Source: Anaerolineales bacterium (GTDB taxonomy: Bacteria; Chloroflexota; Anaerolineae; JAAEKA01). From it: a stretch of 64,000 bases of DNA. Positions within the stretch are counted from its first letter, which is position 1; every line of letters begins with the position of its first letter. The stretch is from NCBI GenBank assembly GCA_020634615.1, contig JACKBI010000017.1, forward strand, positions 1 through 64,000, in the 5' to 3' direction. A program made the translations under genes and the position numbers. Under the pieces are notes generated by a model, which made no database searches, had not been told where the DNA came from, and saw only the letters and a list, made by a program, of their open reading frames with translations. Of the stretch, positions 34,886 to 43,521 are shown one piece after another.

Positions 34886-35443
34886 CTAGACTCGAGTAAC
34901 GTAGCTGTTGGTGCGGGTGTCGACGCGAATCACGTCGCCTTGATTGATGAACAGCGGGACGTTGACCTTAAGGCCGGTCTCGAACTGTACTTCTTTGGTT
35001 GCGCCGGTGGCCGTGTCGCCGGCATAGCCCGGTTCGGTATAGACAACTTCCATATCGACCGTGGTGGGCAGCTCGATGTCGATGGGCTTGCCCTCGTAGC
35101 TGACAATATCCAGCGTCATTTCAGGCAGCAGATAGTACACGGCGTCGCCCAGAACCTCGGCGGTCAGCATAGGCTGCTCGTAGGTCTCCAGGTCCATGAA
35201 GGTGTACATGTCGCCGTCGTGATACAGATATTGCACCGTGGCGTGATCGAGGCGAATGTCTTGCACCCGGTGGCCGTTGTTGAAGCTGCGGACGATGGTC
35301 GAGCCGGTGCGCAGGTCCCTGGCCTTGATCTTGATGGTGGCGCCGCCGCGTGCCACCTTGATGTGCTCGTATTCGAGTACCTTGTAAATGGAACCATCAA
35401 TTTCAAACGTAGTGCCTTTTTTTAACTCTTGAACGCCGATCAT
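34886..35443 (-). CDS. efp: Elongation factor P
   Basis: The product is 185 residues, a normal length, from ATG 35443 behind an AGGAG site. EF-P binds the ribosome E site and relieves stalling at polyproline. KOW and two OB domains are recognisable, ending in LFINQGDVIRVDTRTNSYVTRV-like sequence. The tip of the first loop reads KVARGGA, so residue 32 is arginine rather than the lysine modified by EpmA or used unmodified in many species. Arginine here is the residue rhamnosylated by EarP in some proteobacteria; no earP gene is seen in the window. The gene has its own strong promoter. Confidence 0.96.
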   Translation of the reverse strand: MIGVQELKKGTTFEIDGSIYKVLEYEHIKVARGGATIKIKARDLRTGSTIVRSFNNGHRVQDIRLDHATVQYLYHDGDMYTFMDLETYEQPMLTAEVLGDAVYYLLPEMTLDIVSYEGKPIDIELPTTVDMEVVYTEPGYAGDTATGATKEVQFETGLKVNVPLFINQGDVIRVDTRTNSYVTRV

Positions 35444-35531
35444 GTCTTTTGTTCTCCTGTGGTTGCTTTGGACGCCCGTCAGTTGCGGGCTGAAAAAGTG
35501 CGACACGCCAGTCAGCGCGCCGCACGGCTTC

Positions 35532-35560
35532 ATTATACGCGGACAGGGACGCTTCGTCAA
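35532..35560 (-). promoter_or_regulatory. Promoter of efp
   Basis: Minus-strand TTGACG (35560-35555), 17 nt, TATAAT (35537-35532). It stands about 90 nt upstream of the efp start. Confidence 0.85.
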
Positions 35561-35598
35561 ACGACGATGAAAAGGTTGTCAGACGCCACCAGGCGGGA

Positions 35599-35627
35599 TT
35601 GACAGCCGCTGTTGACTGTGTTACGCT
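35599..35627 (+). promoter_or_regulatory. Candidate promoter of the 35715 gene
   Basis: TTGACA (35599-35604), 17 nt, TACGCT (35622-35627). The -35 is perfect and the -10 partial. It is divergent from the efp promoter. Confidence 0.5.
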
Positions 35628-35714
35628 TCCAACCAGACTGCACGAAATCCGCCCCGTTTCACGTTTATCACAGTAGAGTAACCGCCCGCAACACACTTTC
35701 AGAAGGACAACACC

Positions 35715-36839
35715 ATGCCCCAGAACGATTACAGAACAGCCGCGGCTTCCTATGCTGAAGGACTGCGCACACTGTTTGCGCCGTCGCAGGAATCGACTCG
35801 CAGTGTGCTGCGCGTCGCCACGGAGGACGAATTGGCGGACCGTGCCGACAGCCTGGTGGCCCAATCGGCCACACTGATCGGACAGACAGCCGAATATCTG
35901 GCGGACGATGACATGGCGACCCGCCTGGGCGCTGAGCAGAGCCTGCTTGCTCAGGCAGCCGCGTCATTGCGGGCCGCCGACGGCCTGCTGGCAATCGTCG
36001 ACGCGGATGGCGGCGAGACCACACGTAGCGCCGGTGCAGGTCGCCCGTCGGCCGGGTTCGACGATCTCCTGGCTCTGATCGATGGCTCGCTGGAAGAGAT
36101 CGGCGCGCAGGTCGAGCCGGAACCGGAAATGACCCGCGGCGGAGCCAACACAACCCCGGCCGATCTCATCGAAACCGCCGACGATGCCATCCGGCAGGTG
36201 GTTGCAGGGGTTGGCACCTTTGCCCGCGGCACCGTGGCCTCTTTGGTGGGACTGGACCCGGCGCTGCTCAAGCAAGCCGCCGGGATGCTGGGCAGCGAAT
36301 TGTCGCAGGCACTCACCAAGCTGGGCGAAAATGTCACCCGGTTGGTCTCCAAGGCAGTGGCGTTTATCGTGCAGGCGTACGACAGCCTGCTGGCCGCGTT
36401 GGGCCAGGACGCCGCCAGCGCGTTGCGCGTTCAGGCCGCCGAATGGGTCGAGAAGCTCCAACAGGGCGAGGCGCTGACGGAACTGGCCGATGCCTTATAT
36501 CAAACCGACGACATGAAGTTGCGCGTCGCCGCGTTGATCGAAGGCAGCGGCGCGCCCGGTCCCGTCCTTGGCAAGACCCAGTCCGACGTGGAGGCTCTGT
36601 CACCCAGTTTTCAGTCACGCATCAAGCTGGCTGGACAGATTCGCGCCGGTTTGGGCCTGCTGAAATTTATCCCGGCTGCCAAGGGACCGTTGGAGTTGGC
36701 CACCGGCGTGCTCTATCTGGCGCTGCTGGGCTATGTGGTGGTCGCCGGCGCGGATTACGTGGATGCGCCTCGGCTGGCACGCATCGGACGGGTTCCCGGC
36801 GTGCTGGAGACGATCCAGACCGGCCTGATCCCCGCATAG
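35715..36839 (+). CDS. Hypothetical helical protein with C-terminal membrane segment
   Basis: This 374-residue protein is not recognised. It is rich in Ala, Leu, Asp and Glu and predicted mostly helical. Residues about 40-110 and 145-280 carry amphipathic helices, including ETADDAIRQVVAGVGTFARG and LGENVTRLVSKAVAFIVQAY. A hydrophobic stretch near 340-352 (GVLYLALLGYVVVAGADYV) may be a single membrane helix close to the C-terminus, so a tail-anchored protein is possible. An AGAAGGA site precedes the ATG. It appears monocistronic and is followed by a long hairpin. Confidence 0.65.
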   Translation: MPQNDYRTAAASYAEGLRTLFAPSQESTRSVLRVATEDELADRADSLVAQSATLIGQTAEYLADDDMATRLGAEQSLLAQAAASLRAADGLLAIVDADGGETTRSAGAGRPSAGFDDLLALIDGSLEEIGAQVEPEPEMTRGGANTTPADLIETADDAIRQVVAGVGTFARGTVASLVGLDPALLKQAAGMLGSELSQALTKLGENVTRLVSKAVAFIVQAYDSLLAALGQDAASALRVQAAEWVEKLQQGEALTELADALYQTDDMKLRVAALIEGSGAPGPVLGKTQSDVEALSPSFQSRIKLAGQIRAGLGLLKFIPAAKGPLELATGVLYLALLGYVVVAGADYVDAPRLARIGRVPGVLETIQTGLIPA

Positions 36840-36852
36840 TCACCCCGGCCGC

Positions 36853-36901
36853 GCAAAGCAATTGAACCCTCTGGCAAGTCCAGAGGGCTCAATTGCTTTG
36901 C
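36853..36901. terminator. Long hairpin after the 35715 gene
   Basis: GCAAAGCAATTGAACCCTCT.. (36853-36874) and its near-complete complement (36880-36901) make a 22-bp stem with one mismatch and a 5-nt loop. It starts 13 nt after the stop codon and lies between convergent genes. No T-run follows, so termination may be factor-dependent. Confidence 0.6.
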
Positions 36902-36947
36902 AAAACTATCGCCCAAGCAAGTATCAGATGATATCAGCGACGGTCCG

Positions 36948-37340
36948 TTACTGGACGGCCGTGGTGCTTTTCGCTACCAGCAGGATGCCGCCGATGATGA
37001 CGAGGATTCCCAGCCAGCGCAACGGCGGCACGCTTTCACCCAGGAAGAAGCGAGCGACCAGCGTCACCAGCACGAAGTTGAGGGCAAGGAAGGGGTAGGC
37101 CACGCTCAGGTCCAGCCGAGAGAGCACCGCGATCCAGGCCAATGCGCCGATGGCATAGAAGCACAGTCCCAGCACCACCAGCGGCGAATGAAAGATCAGG
37201 TTGATGATCGCCAGCACACCGGTGGCGGTCGCGGCCACGCCAGGCTTGCTGACGCCCAACTTGATAGCCGTTTGTCCCGCCACACCAGCGATGGTGGAAA
37301 GCAGGATAAGTCCGAGGGCGGGAGCGAGTTGGCTGTTCAT
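36948..37340 (-). CDS. Small EamA/DMT-family transporter
   Basis: This 130-residue protein has four transmembrane helices (about 8-27, 40-62, 65-88 and 105-124). It resembles EmrE-sized DMT proteins, and ArnE/ArnF-like flippases in particular, in AGQTAIKLGVSK and AYPFLALNFVLVTLVARFFLGE. A role in moving a lipid-linked sugar across the membrane would fit the surrounding glycan genes, but multidrug-type transport is also possible. A dimer is expected at this size. Confidence 0.82.
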   Translation of the reverse strand: MNSQLAPALGLILLSTIAGVAGQTAIKLGVSKPGVAATATGVLAIINLIFHSPLVVLGLCFYAIGALAWIAVLSRLDLSVAYPFLALNFVLVTLVARFFLGESVPPLRWLGILVIIGGILLVAKSTTAVQ

Positions 37341-37438
37341 ATGCGTGGGTCTACGGGAACGACATGGTGATCTCAGACCTGCGGCCTGATGTCAACCCGC
37401 TTCAGTTCCTGTTCTACCCTTCCTTCCTTTTCTCTCGG

Positions 37439-38047
37439 CTATGCTCGATTACGATACAGGTTGGGATCAACAACAGTGGCCATCTTCTTCTCGTCCAGCC
37501 GGCCGCCGAGAAACTGGTTGACTTGATGTGCGAATGGCTCCGGAGACGCCAACATCTCATTGTAATCTACGTAGAGCACAGAGAAGTTGGATTGCGCACG
37601 CATCCAGGTCTCGACCTTTTGCAGGTGTTTGTTGAACAGGCGAGTCAGGTCCTCGTCGCTCACACGATCGGTAGGCTCGCCGCGTCGTTCCAGCATCTTC
37701 TTCTGGGACGCCAGGATTTCGTCCATATTGCGACGCATAAAGACGACCTTGTATTCATAGTCGGCAGGCAGATGCTCCAACAACGCCGAGATGACTTTGA
37801 CAACCTTGCCCTGCGCGTCGGCCACCCAACTGGTGTCACCCTTGTCCATCTGCTTGACGCGTTCCAACTCGTAGTAACCCTTGGGGTTATCCTCGTCAGC
37901 CTCACGCAGTTCGTCAGTGACCGGGATCAACCCACCAGCCTCCAGCGCCTTCATCATCATCGACGTGCCTGACCGCGGCAGGCCAGAGACGACAACCACC
38001 GCGTCGCTATTCGAAGTTCGGGATAATCGGGATAGTAATTTGACCAT
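37439..38047 (-). CDS. P-loop sulfotransferase-like protein
   Basis: This 202-residue protein begins with VVVVSGLPRSGTSMMMKALE (about 17-36), the PAPS-type P-loop. YKVVFMRRNMDEILASQKKM (about 98-117) matches the R-x-x-x-(E/S) second motif of the family. It is shorter than classical sulfotransferases and resembles the group annotated as sulfotransferase-family P-loop proteins. Whether it binds PAPS is unproven. It lies between the small transporter and hicAB. Confidence 0.75.
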   Translation of the reverse strand: MVKLLSRLSRTSNSDAVVVVSGLPRSGTSMMMKALEAGGLIPVTDELREADEDNPKGYYELERVKQMDKGDTSWVADAQGKVVKVISALLEHLPADYEYKVVFMRRNMDEILASQKKMLERRGEPTDRVSDEDLTRLFNKHLQKVETWMRAQSNFSVLYVDYNEMLASPEPFAHQVNQFLGGRLDEKKMATVVDPNLYRNRA

Positions 38048-38093
38048 TGGTATCGCTATATTTGGGATTGACTATTCTCGTCGCTGCATTGGA

Positions 38094-38315
38094 CTAAGCA
38101 GGCACCGCTGCCCATTCCGGGGTTGGCACATCTACAACGATCATGGTGCTGTCGGGTTCAAATGGTACTTCCAAGGCCAGCATCTCTGCGGCGCCGATAC
38201 GCAGAGACTCGATGACTTCCTCACGCGTCTTTTCCTGCGCATTCACACCTGGCAGATCTAGCAGCCAACCGATCCACCACCCATCGCACTGTTTTACGAC
38301 CGCTCGGTATTGCAT
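38094..38315 (-). CDS. hicB: HicB family antitoxin
   Basis: This 73-residue protein has the HicB-type partial RNase H fold (YRAVVKQCDGWWIGWLLDLPGVNAQEKTREEVIESLRIG). The C-terminal part, expected to carry a DNA-binding domain in longer HicB proteins, is short, so promoter binding may be weak. It starts 4 nt after hicA on the same strand and neutralises that toxin. Confidence 0.88.
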   Translation of the reverse strand: MQYRAVVKQCDGWWIGWLLDLPGVNAQEKTREEVIESLRIGAAEMLALEVPFEPDSTMIVVDVPTPEWAAVPA

Positions 38316-38319
38316 TTCA

Positions 38320-38517
38320 CTACCTCACAAATGGTATGTCGAGATCTTTGCATATCTTGCGGGCCAACTGATCAACGATTTCGTTGTGCCGTGGAACCTG
38401 TGTCTTCAAGTCACCGCGTTGATAGATGCTGTGCTTGCTGCCCTCACGAACCAAATACGCGTTGTGCATCTTCAGGTGCTTGATCAACTGAGTTCGTTTC
38501 GTAAGATCTCGTGACAC
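38320..38517 (-). CDS. hicA: HicA family mRNA interferase toxin
   Basis: This 65-residue toxin has a dsRBD-like fold. The catalytic histidine sits in REGSKHSIYQ, and PRHNEI plus ARKICKDLDIP are the expected later parts. HicA cleaves mRNA when freed from HicB. The start is GTG 38517 with no strong ribosome site. A TTGTGA-17-TACAAT promoter stands about 65 nt upstream. The order toxin then antitoxin is normal for the family. The module sits inside the polysaccharide locus. Confidence 0.88.
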   Translation of the reverse strand: MSRDLTKRTQLIKHLKMHNAYLVREGSKHSIYQRGDLKTQVPRHNEIVDQLARKICKDLDIPFVR

Positions 38518-38580
38518 TACAGCAAGGACAGAATCGGGATGTTCTCTTCACCTATCTGTAATTCTGACAACGGCAGCCCT

Positions 38581-38609
38581 ATTGTAGCCACCTTCCACTG
38601 TCTTCACAA
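38581..38609 (-). promoter_or_regulatory. Promoter of hicAB
   Basis: Minus-strand TTGTGA (38609-38604), 17 nt, TACAAT (38586-38581). It directs transcription into hicA. Confidence 0.6.
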
Positions 38610-38671
38610 GTACAGTATTCTCCCGGTCACGACCTAAAGCTAGCATCTGGCGGGCGTTGCGGCGAGCCAAC

Positions 38672-38689
38672 CCAGACACAAGTGTCTGG
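38672..38689. promoter_or_regulatory. Palindrome upstream of hicAB
   Basis: CCAGACAC-AA-GTGTCTGG is a perfect 8-bp inverted repeat, about 65 nt upstream of the hicAB -35. It could be an operator or a small hairpin after the O-antigen ligase gene. No function is proven. Confidence 0.35.
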
Positions 38690-38724
38690 TCAGGCAGCCG
38701 ATCCGCCAGTGCCAGCGCTCCCGA

Positions 38725-40401
38725 TCACTGGCCGACCAGTTGCTTCAAGCGGTCAGCCTTTTCCGGCTCGCCAATGTGCGTGTACCAGAACACGCGCAGG
38801 TCAAGCTGGTTGAGGCTCGTGTCCACGGTGGATAGCATCTCGGCCGCGCGCTGCGATTCTCCATCGATTGCATACAACTCGGCCAGCAACTGGCGCGTCG
38901 CCCGGTTGGACGGCGCAGCAGCGTAAGACGTCTCGAGGTGCGCGCGGGCAGCTGCGTAGTCGCCGCGTGCCAGCTCGACCTGCGCCAACCGGCGACTGGC
39001 AGACGCATTACTGGGATTCGTAGCCAGCGCCGCCTGGTAGCGCGCGATGGCCGGGCCGAGATCGATCTCAGGCGAACGGCGCAGGTCGTCCTGGATAGGC
39101 CACTCTGGCCAGGTGTAACGGGACAGCTCAGCGCGGGTCTGCGCCACCGTGCCCAGGTTGGCCTGGAATGCAGAGCGGCCTGCGGGCAAAAACACAACCA
39201 GCGCCATAGCGACGACAGCTACGGCGGCAATCACCAACGGCCAATCCAGCCGGCCATGCTGCTCCTTGCTTCCACCTGGGTCGATCGCCAGGGCCAAGCC
39301 GACTGGCAGGAACAGGACGAACGCTATCGAACTGCCATACAAGCCTGCATCTACCAGGCCGTGGGAAATCAGTGCGGTCAGCGCCGCCCCTGCTGGCAGG
39401 CTGAATCGCCAGACCGGCCGCGCCACTCGCGTTGCTGCTAACAGGTTGGCGATCGCCGCGGCCAGCAGCCCGACAAGTGCAAGCAGGCCGATGATGCCTT
39501 GTTCGACAGCGATCTGAACGAACAGGTTGTGCATGTGCAGGATGAAGCCGACGTGCATCAGCAGGTCATAGGTCGAATAGACCATCATCGTACTGCGCAG
39601 TCCACTGCCGGTGAACGGATAGTCGCCCACCAAAGCCAGTCCGTCGCGCCACAACGTGGCCCGGTTGATGGCGCTGGTGCCGACGGCGGTTGATCCCAGA
39701 AAACTCGCCAGGTCGGGCGTACGCACGGCCGCGACGAAAAACGCAACAAACGCGAGCAAGGTTGCCAGCGCCAGCAGATCAAGCACGATCCGCAGGCCGC
39801 GGTGGTCTGCCCAGCGGCGCCGCAGCGTCAGATACAGGATAGCCACAAGTCCCACGCCAACACTGATCCACGCGCCGCGCGACTGGGCAAGGATCAACGC
39901 GACCAGTCCGGCCAGCCAAGCCAGGCCCGCCACCACCAGCCCGATCCACCATCTGTATCTGAACGCCCAAACCAGACCGCCAAGTCCTAAAAACAGGGTC
40001 ACCGTCAGCCCGCTGGCTGCCACGTTGGCGTTGATGTCGGTGGGCAGAGTAATTGCCGGTCGGTATGCCTGCACCGCCTGGCCAATCCGCTGCAACAGCT
40101 CGATTTCGCCCGCGTTGTCGGACCAATTGTATGCCAGCAGGAAATAGACGCCGATTGCTCCGGCCAGCAGCGCCACCGCCAGGCTCATGACGCCCAGCGC
40201 GGTTTCGCCCCAACGCCGTCCGGCCCAGATGATGCCAGTCGACAACAGCAGCCCCAGCGCGATCAATGCAAAGGCCGGCCAGGCATAACTTCGGTCGTAG
40301 GACGCCCAGACACCGACCAGTGCGGTCAGCAGGAAGGCCGCGGCGAATGCCGCGGCCAGGATCAGACTTTGAGAACGAGGGGCTGATGCGGAAGTGCGCA
40401 C
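38725..40401 (-). CDS. O-antigen ligase/polymerase family protein with TPR tail
   Basis: This 558-residue membrane protein has about 10-12 helices in residues 10-420 with the Wzy_C/RfaL-type core. GSGLRSTMMVYSTYDLLMHV with HMHNLFVQIAVEQGIIGLLA is the typical periplasmic loop region. The C-terminal 120 residues contain tetratricopeptide-like helices (NPSNASASRRLAQVELARGD; PSNRATRQLLAELYAIDGES). It joins or polymerises lipid-linked glycan at the outer face of the membrane. It overlaps nothing upstream but lies 9 nt from the radical SAM gene. Confidence 0.87.
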   Translation of the reverse strand: MRTSASAPRSQSLILAAAFAAAFLLTALVGVWASYDRSYAWPAFALIALGLLLSTGIIWAGRRWGETALGVMSLAVALLAGAIGVYFLLAYNWSDNAGEIELLQRIGQAVQAYRPAITLPTDINANVAASGLTVTLFLGLGGLVWAFRYRWWIGLVVAGLAWLAGLVALILAQSRGAWISVGVGLVAILYLTLRRRWADHRGLRIVLDLLALATLLAFVAFFVAAVRTPDLASFLGSTAVGTSAINRATLWRDGLALVGDYPFTGSGLRSTMMVYSTYDLLMHVGFILHMHNLFVQIAVEQGIIGLLALVGLLAAAIANLLAATRVARPVWRFSLPAGAALTALISHGLVDAGLYGSSIAFVLFLPVGLALAIDPGGSKEQHGRLDWPLVIAAVAVVAMALVVFLPAGRSAFQANLGTVAQTRAELSRYTWPEWPIQDDLRRSPEIDLGPAIARYQAALATNPSNASASRRLAQVELARGDYAAARAHLETSYAAAPSNRATRQLLAELYAIDGESQRAAEMLSTVDTSLNQLDLRVFWYTHIGEPEKADRLKQLVGQ

Positions 40402-40410
40402 GTCGCCAGC

Positions 40411-42210
40411 TTAGCTCGCCACGAACTTCAACGTCTGCACGCCAACGCTGACGGCGCTCTTGAAGCCATCCCAGGTGTTGAGGCTTTTTGCGAAGGTGAA
40501 CATCGGGCCGGGACGGAAGGACCACTCGCGGGTCGCCCGCTTCTGCCAATATTCCAATCGCTCGGCCGACAAGTCGCCGTAGTCCAGCACCGTGGACTGG
40601 TCCATGTCCACCTCTTCCCACTTGGTGCCGGCACGGAACCAGTTGTTCTCAACGACTTCGTAGAAGAACGGGGTGCCGGGATAAGGTGCGGCGATGTGGA
40701 AGAGGGCGATGTCCAGCGGCAGCGTCTTGCTGTAGACGATGGTCTCCTGAATCGTCTCCTCGGTCTCGCCCGGCAGGCCAATGATGAAGTAACCCCAGTT
40801 CTTGATGCCGGCGGCATGCGCCCAGGTCAGCGCGAGGGTGGCCTGCTCCTTGCGATAGCCTTTGTGGGCGCGTTTGAGAATCTGCTCGTTGGCGCTCTCG
40901 ATGCCCCACGAGATCAGGTAGCAACCGGCCTGCCCCATCAGTTGCAGCATCTCCTCATCCACATAGTCCACCCGGCTGTTGCAGGTCCAGTTGACGGTCA
41001 GCCCGCTGTCGATGATCAGCCGGCAGAGGTCCACGACCTGCTCGCGGTTGACGGTGAACAGGTCGGCGTACATATGAACGTTGTGCACGCCCAGCGTGCT
41101 CAGCAGTTTCAATTCCTCGAAGATCAGTTCGGGTGAGCGCAGACGGACGCTGTTCTGGTAAGAGACGTGCTTGATGCAGTATTTGCAGCCGGCTGGACAA
41201 CCGCGGCTGGTGACGATAAACGTAAACGGCCCCTTGATCATCGGCATCCGCTGCTTGTCCAGCGGCAGCAAATGGTGCAGCGGCATCGGCAGGTCGTCCA
41301 GGCTGGGGAAGAAGGGCCGGTCGCGGTTGATGATGACCTCGCCATCGAACCGCCAGGCCAATCCGGGTATCTCGGCCAGCGGCGACTGTTCCGCTTCGTC
41401 GAGAACCGCTTGTGGCACCCGCTCGGCCGTCGCCGCGGCGAAAGGCGAGAGTACAAGGTCGATGGACTGGGGCGTGGGGAGTAGGGAGTGGGGAGTGGGC
41501 GCTGGGGACTTGCCATTGGCGCCTTCCTGTGTTTCCCCTGTTTCCCTCTTTTCCATTCCGTTCTTCTGCCCCCTCACCGTCGTCCCGCGCCCCAGCTTCG
41601 TGTCTTCCACGATCTTGGCGACGCGCGGGTCGCTGGGTTCCTTGCCTTCCAGCAGATCGAGCAGCTCCCGCAGCGTCGCCTCCGGCTCGCCGCGCAGCAC
41701 GTAGTCCAGCGCGGGGAAGGGACGCATCGTCTCCAGCGTCATCGGCGTGACATGGGTGCCGAACGCCATCGTCTGCGCGCCCAGCGACTTGGCCAGAAAC
41801 ACGCCGAACATATCGTTGCGCAGCGTCGGCGCTGTGACCTGGGTCAGATAGTACTTCGGGCGTTTCTTCTCCAGTATCTCTTCGAACTCGTCCCAGGTCA
41901 TGCGGGTCGCGATGGCATCGACCACTTCTACGGTGTAATCGGGCACCAGCAGCGATGCGAGCTGCACCAGGCTGACCTGCGGCCAGATCATGTTCTCGCG
42001 GCTGCGGCGGCCGACCCGGTGCTGGCTGCGAATCCAGATTCCCCCGTCGGGCGAGGGCGGATTGACCAGCATGATGTCCACGCTGCCGGCCGGCCGGCTG
42101 GATGAGGTCAGCGTTTGCACGGCCGCGCCGGCGTCGGGAAAATCGGCCATGCGCATCGCCGGCACCCGCCGCGTCCCCAGGTTTCGTCTCAGTTGGTCGC
42201 TGTTAGTCAT
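40411..42210 (-). CDS. B12-binding domain radical SAM protein
   Basis: This 599-residue protein has an N-terminal cobalamin-binding Rossmann part (VDIMLVNPPSPDGGIWIRSQ through ..YYLTQVTAPTLRND) and a radical SAM barrel. The cluster motif CPAGCKYC occurs in TSRGCPAGCKYCIKHVS. The HNVHMYADLFTVNREQVVDL strand and GYFIIGLPGETEETIQETI are typical. The type usually performs methylations or rearrangements of glycans or lipids. Residues about 218-248 are encoded by short-period repeats (GGGGAGT and TTTCCC words, 41466-41557) and break the first domain's linker without shifting the frame. Confidence 0.9.
   Translation of the reverse strand: MTNSDQLRRNLGTRRVPAMRMADFPDAGAAVQTLTSSSRPAGSVDIMLVNPPSPDGGIWIRSQHRVGRRSRENMIWPQVSLVQLASLLVPDYTVEVVDAIATRMTWDEFEEILEKKRPKYYLTQVTAPTLRNDMFGVFLAKSLGAQTMAFGTHVTPMTLETMRPFPALDYVLRGEPEATLRELLDLLEGKEPSDPRVAKIVEDTKLGRGTTVRGQKNGMEKRETGETQEGANGKSPAPTPHSLLPTPQSIDLVLSPFAAATAERVPQAVLDEAEQSPLAEIPGLAWRFDGEVIINRDRPFFPSLDDLPMPLHHLLPLDKQRMPMIKGPFTFIVTSRGCPAGCKYCIKHVSYQNSVRLRSPELIFEELKLLSTLGVHNVHMYADLFTVNREQVVDLCRLIIDSGLTVNWTCNSRVDYVDEEMLQLMGQAGCYLISWGIESANEQILKRAHKGYRKEQATLALTWAHAAGIKNWGYFIIGLPGETEETIQETIVYSKTLPLDIALFHIAAPYPGTPFFYEVVENNWFRAGTKWEEVDMDQSTVLDYGDLSAERLEYWQKRATREWSFRPGPMFTFAKSLNTWDGFKSAVSVGVQTLKFVAS
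41466..41557. repeat. Short-period repeat inside the radical SAM gene
   Basis: GGGGAGT-type heptamers (GTGGGGAGTAGGGAGTGGGG, from 41477) are followed by TTTCCCCTGTTTCCCTCTTT (41532 onward). The frame remains open through both, adding about 30 residues of low-complexity sequence. Confidence 0.65.
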
Positions 42211-42293
42211 ACATTGCCTCGCAAGAAGTCGTTCGGTAGTTCGATAGTTTGATAGTCCGGTAGTGCGTTGGTACGGCAGTTCGTTTCACCTTG

Positions 42294-43499
42294 TCACCCG
42301 CCCGCCGTGCCCAAATCTTCAGCCGCCAGCCGATCACGCTGGCTCAGTTCCTCTAACACCCGCATCAGAATCCAGGAGATCAGGAACTGCAAGCCCACAA
42401 GGAACACCAGCGCGCTGAGCAGGTAGTAGAACCACATCCGGCTGGCCGGCCAGCCTTCCAGCGCCAGCACCAGGCTGACCAGTCCGATCAGTGTTCCGAC
42501 CGCCAGTCCGATCAGTCCCATCCACCAGAAATGCTTGTCCAGCGGCGGGTCGAACAGGGGCTTGCCGAACAAGCCCTGCTTGACCGGCCGGTTGTGAAAC
42601 AGCGCCACTAAATAGTTAAACGTCGCACCCAGGTTGAACAGGCTGACCCCGGTCACCGCCAGCACCAGCATGGAGAACAGTGCGAACGCACCCACCGGAC
42701 CCACCGAAGTGGTGCCGGTCAGGCGGGCGACGACCACTGCCAGTGCGATCAGAGCGCTAATTGCCAACGCCGCCAGTCCGATCATCCCCAGGATACGCAC
42801 GGGATTGTAGTTCAGCGCCGTCCAGGTGATAGTCTGCACGTAGCGTGTTCCGTCGCGTACCACGCTGAGCTTGGACCGGCCCACCCGCTCGCTGTACGGA
42901 ATCGGCACTTCGACCATGTGCACGTCTTCGTGCAGCGCACGGGTGCTCATGATCGGCGTAAAATTGAGACCATCAGGCAGGGGGTAAAGCTTTTCCAGCA
43001 CCTCGCGGCGAAAGACACGCATGCCGCTGGCGCTGTCGGTGATACGCTGGCGGCCCAGCAGGCTGATCATCCCCGCGAAGACGGTGTTGCCGATGCGTCG
43101 CGTCATGGGCATTTCGCTCTCTGCCCCGGCCATACGCGAGCCGACCACGATGTCGTTGCCGTTTTGCAGGAGCGTCTCGCACAGCAGTGGAAAATATTCG
43201 GGCGGGTAGGTGCCGTCGGCGTCGAGAAAGGCCAGCAGCTCGCCGTTGGCAGCGCGGAAGCCGGTCTTCAGCGCCGCGCCGTAGCCGCGGTTGACCGGGT
43301 GCTGCTCCAGCCGCACGCCTGCTGTGCTGCGCACGATCTCGGCCGTGCGGTCGCTGGACCCGTCGTCCACCACGATCAGTTCAAGGGCATCGACCCCGAC
43401 CGGTGGAAGTTGCCGCCCAACCGCCAACACCCGCTGCATGATGTCGGCGATGCCGTTTTCTTCGTTCAACGCCGGGATGACCACGGACAGTGTTGTCAT
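42294..43499 (-). CDS. Membrane glycosyltransferase family 2 (DPM1/GtrB-like)
   Basis: This 401-residue protein has an N-terminal GT-A domain (TLSVVIPALNEENGIADIMQ; LAFLDADGTYPP with the DxD-like motif; MTRRIGNTVFAG). It is followed by four C-terminal transmembrane helices (about 235-375). The layout matches polyprenyl-phosphate glycosyltransferases that charge undecaprenyl phosphate with a sugar. It may supply a lipid-linked donor for periplasmic decoration of the glycan. It precedes the radical SAM gene. Confidence 0.88.
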   Translation of the reverse strand: MTTLSVVIPALNEENGIADIMQRVLAVGRQLPPVGVDALELIVVDDGSSDRTAEIVRSTAGVRLEQHPVNRGYGAALKTGFRAANGELLAFLDADGTYPPEYFPLLCETLLQNGNDIVVGSRMAGAESEMPMTRRIGNTVFAGMISLLGRQRITDSASGMRVFRREVLEKLYPLPDGLNFTPIMSTRALHEDVHMVEVPIPYSERVGRSKLSVVRDGTRYVQTITWTALNYNPVRILGMIGLAALAISALIALAVVVARLTGTTSVGPVGAFALFSMLVLAVTGVSLFNLGATFNYLVALFHNRPVKQGLFGKPLFDPPLDKHFWWMGLIGLAVGTLIGLVSLVLALEGWPASRMWFYYLLSALVFLVGLQFLISWILMRVLEELSQRDRLAAEDLGTAGG

Positions 43500-43521
43500 G
43501 GGTTTCCTCCCTCAGTTACCG

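Noticed and set aside
36853..36901. Standard rho-independent terminator
   Set aside because: The stem is long and strong but no T-run follows on either strand, so only a general hairpin/terminator role is proposed.
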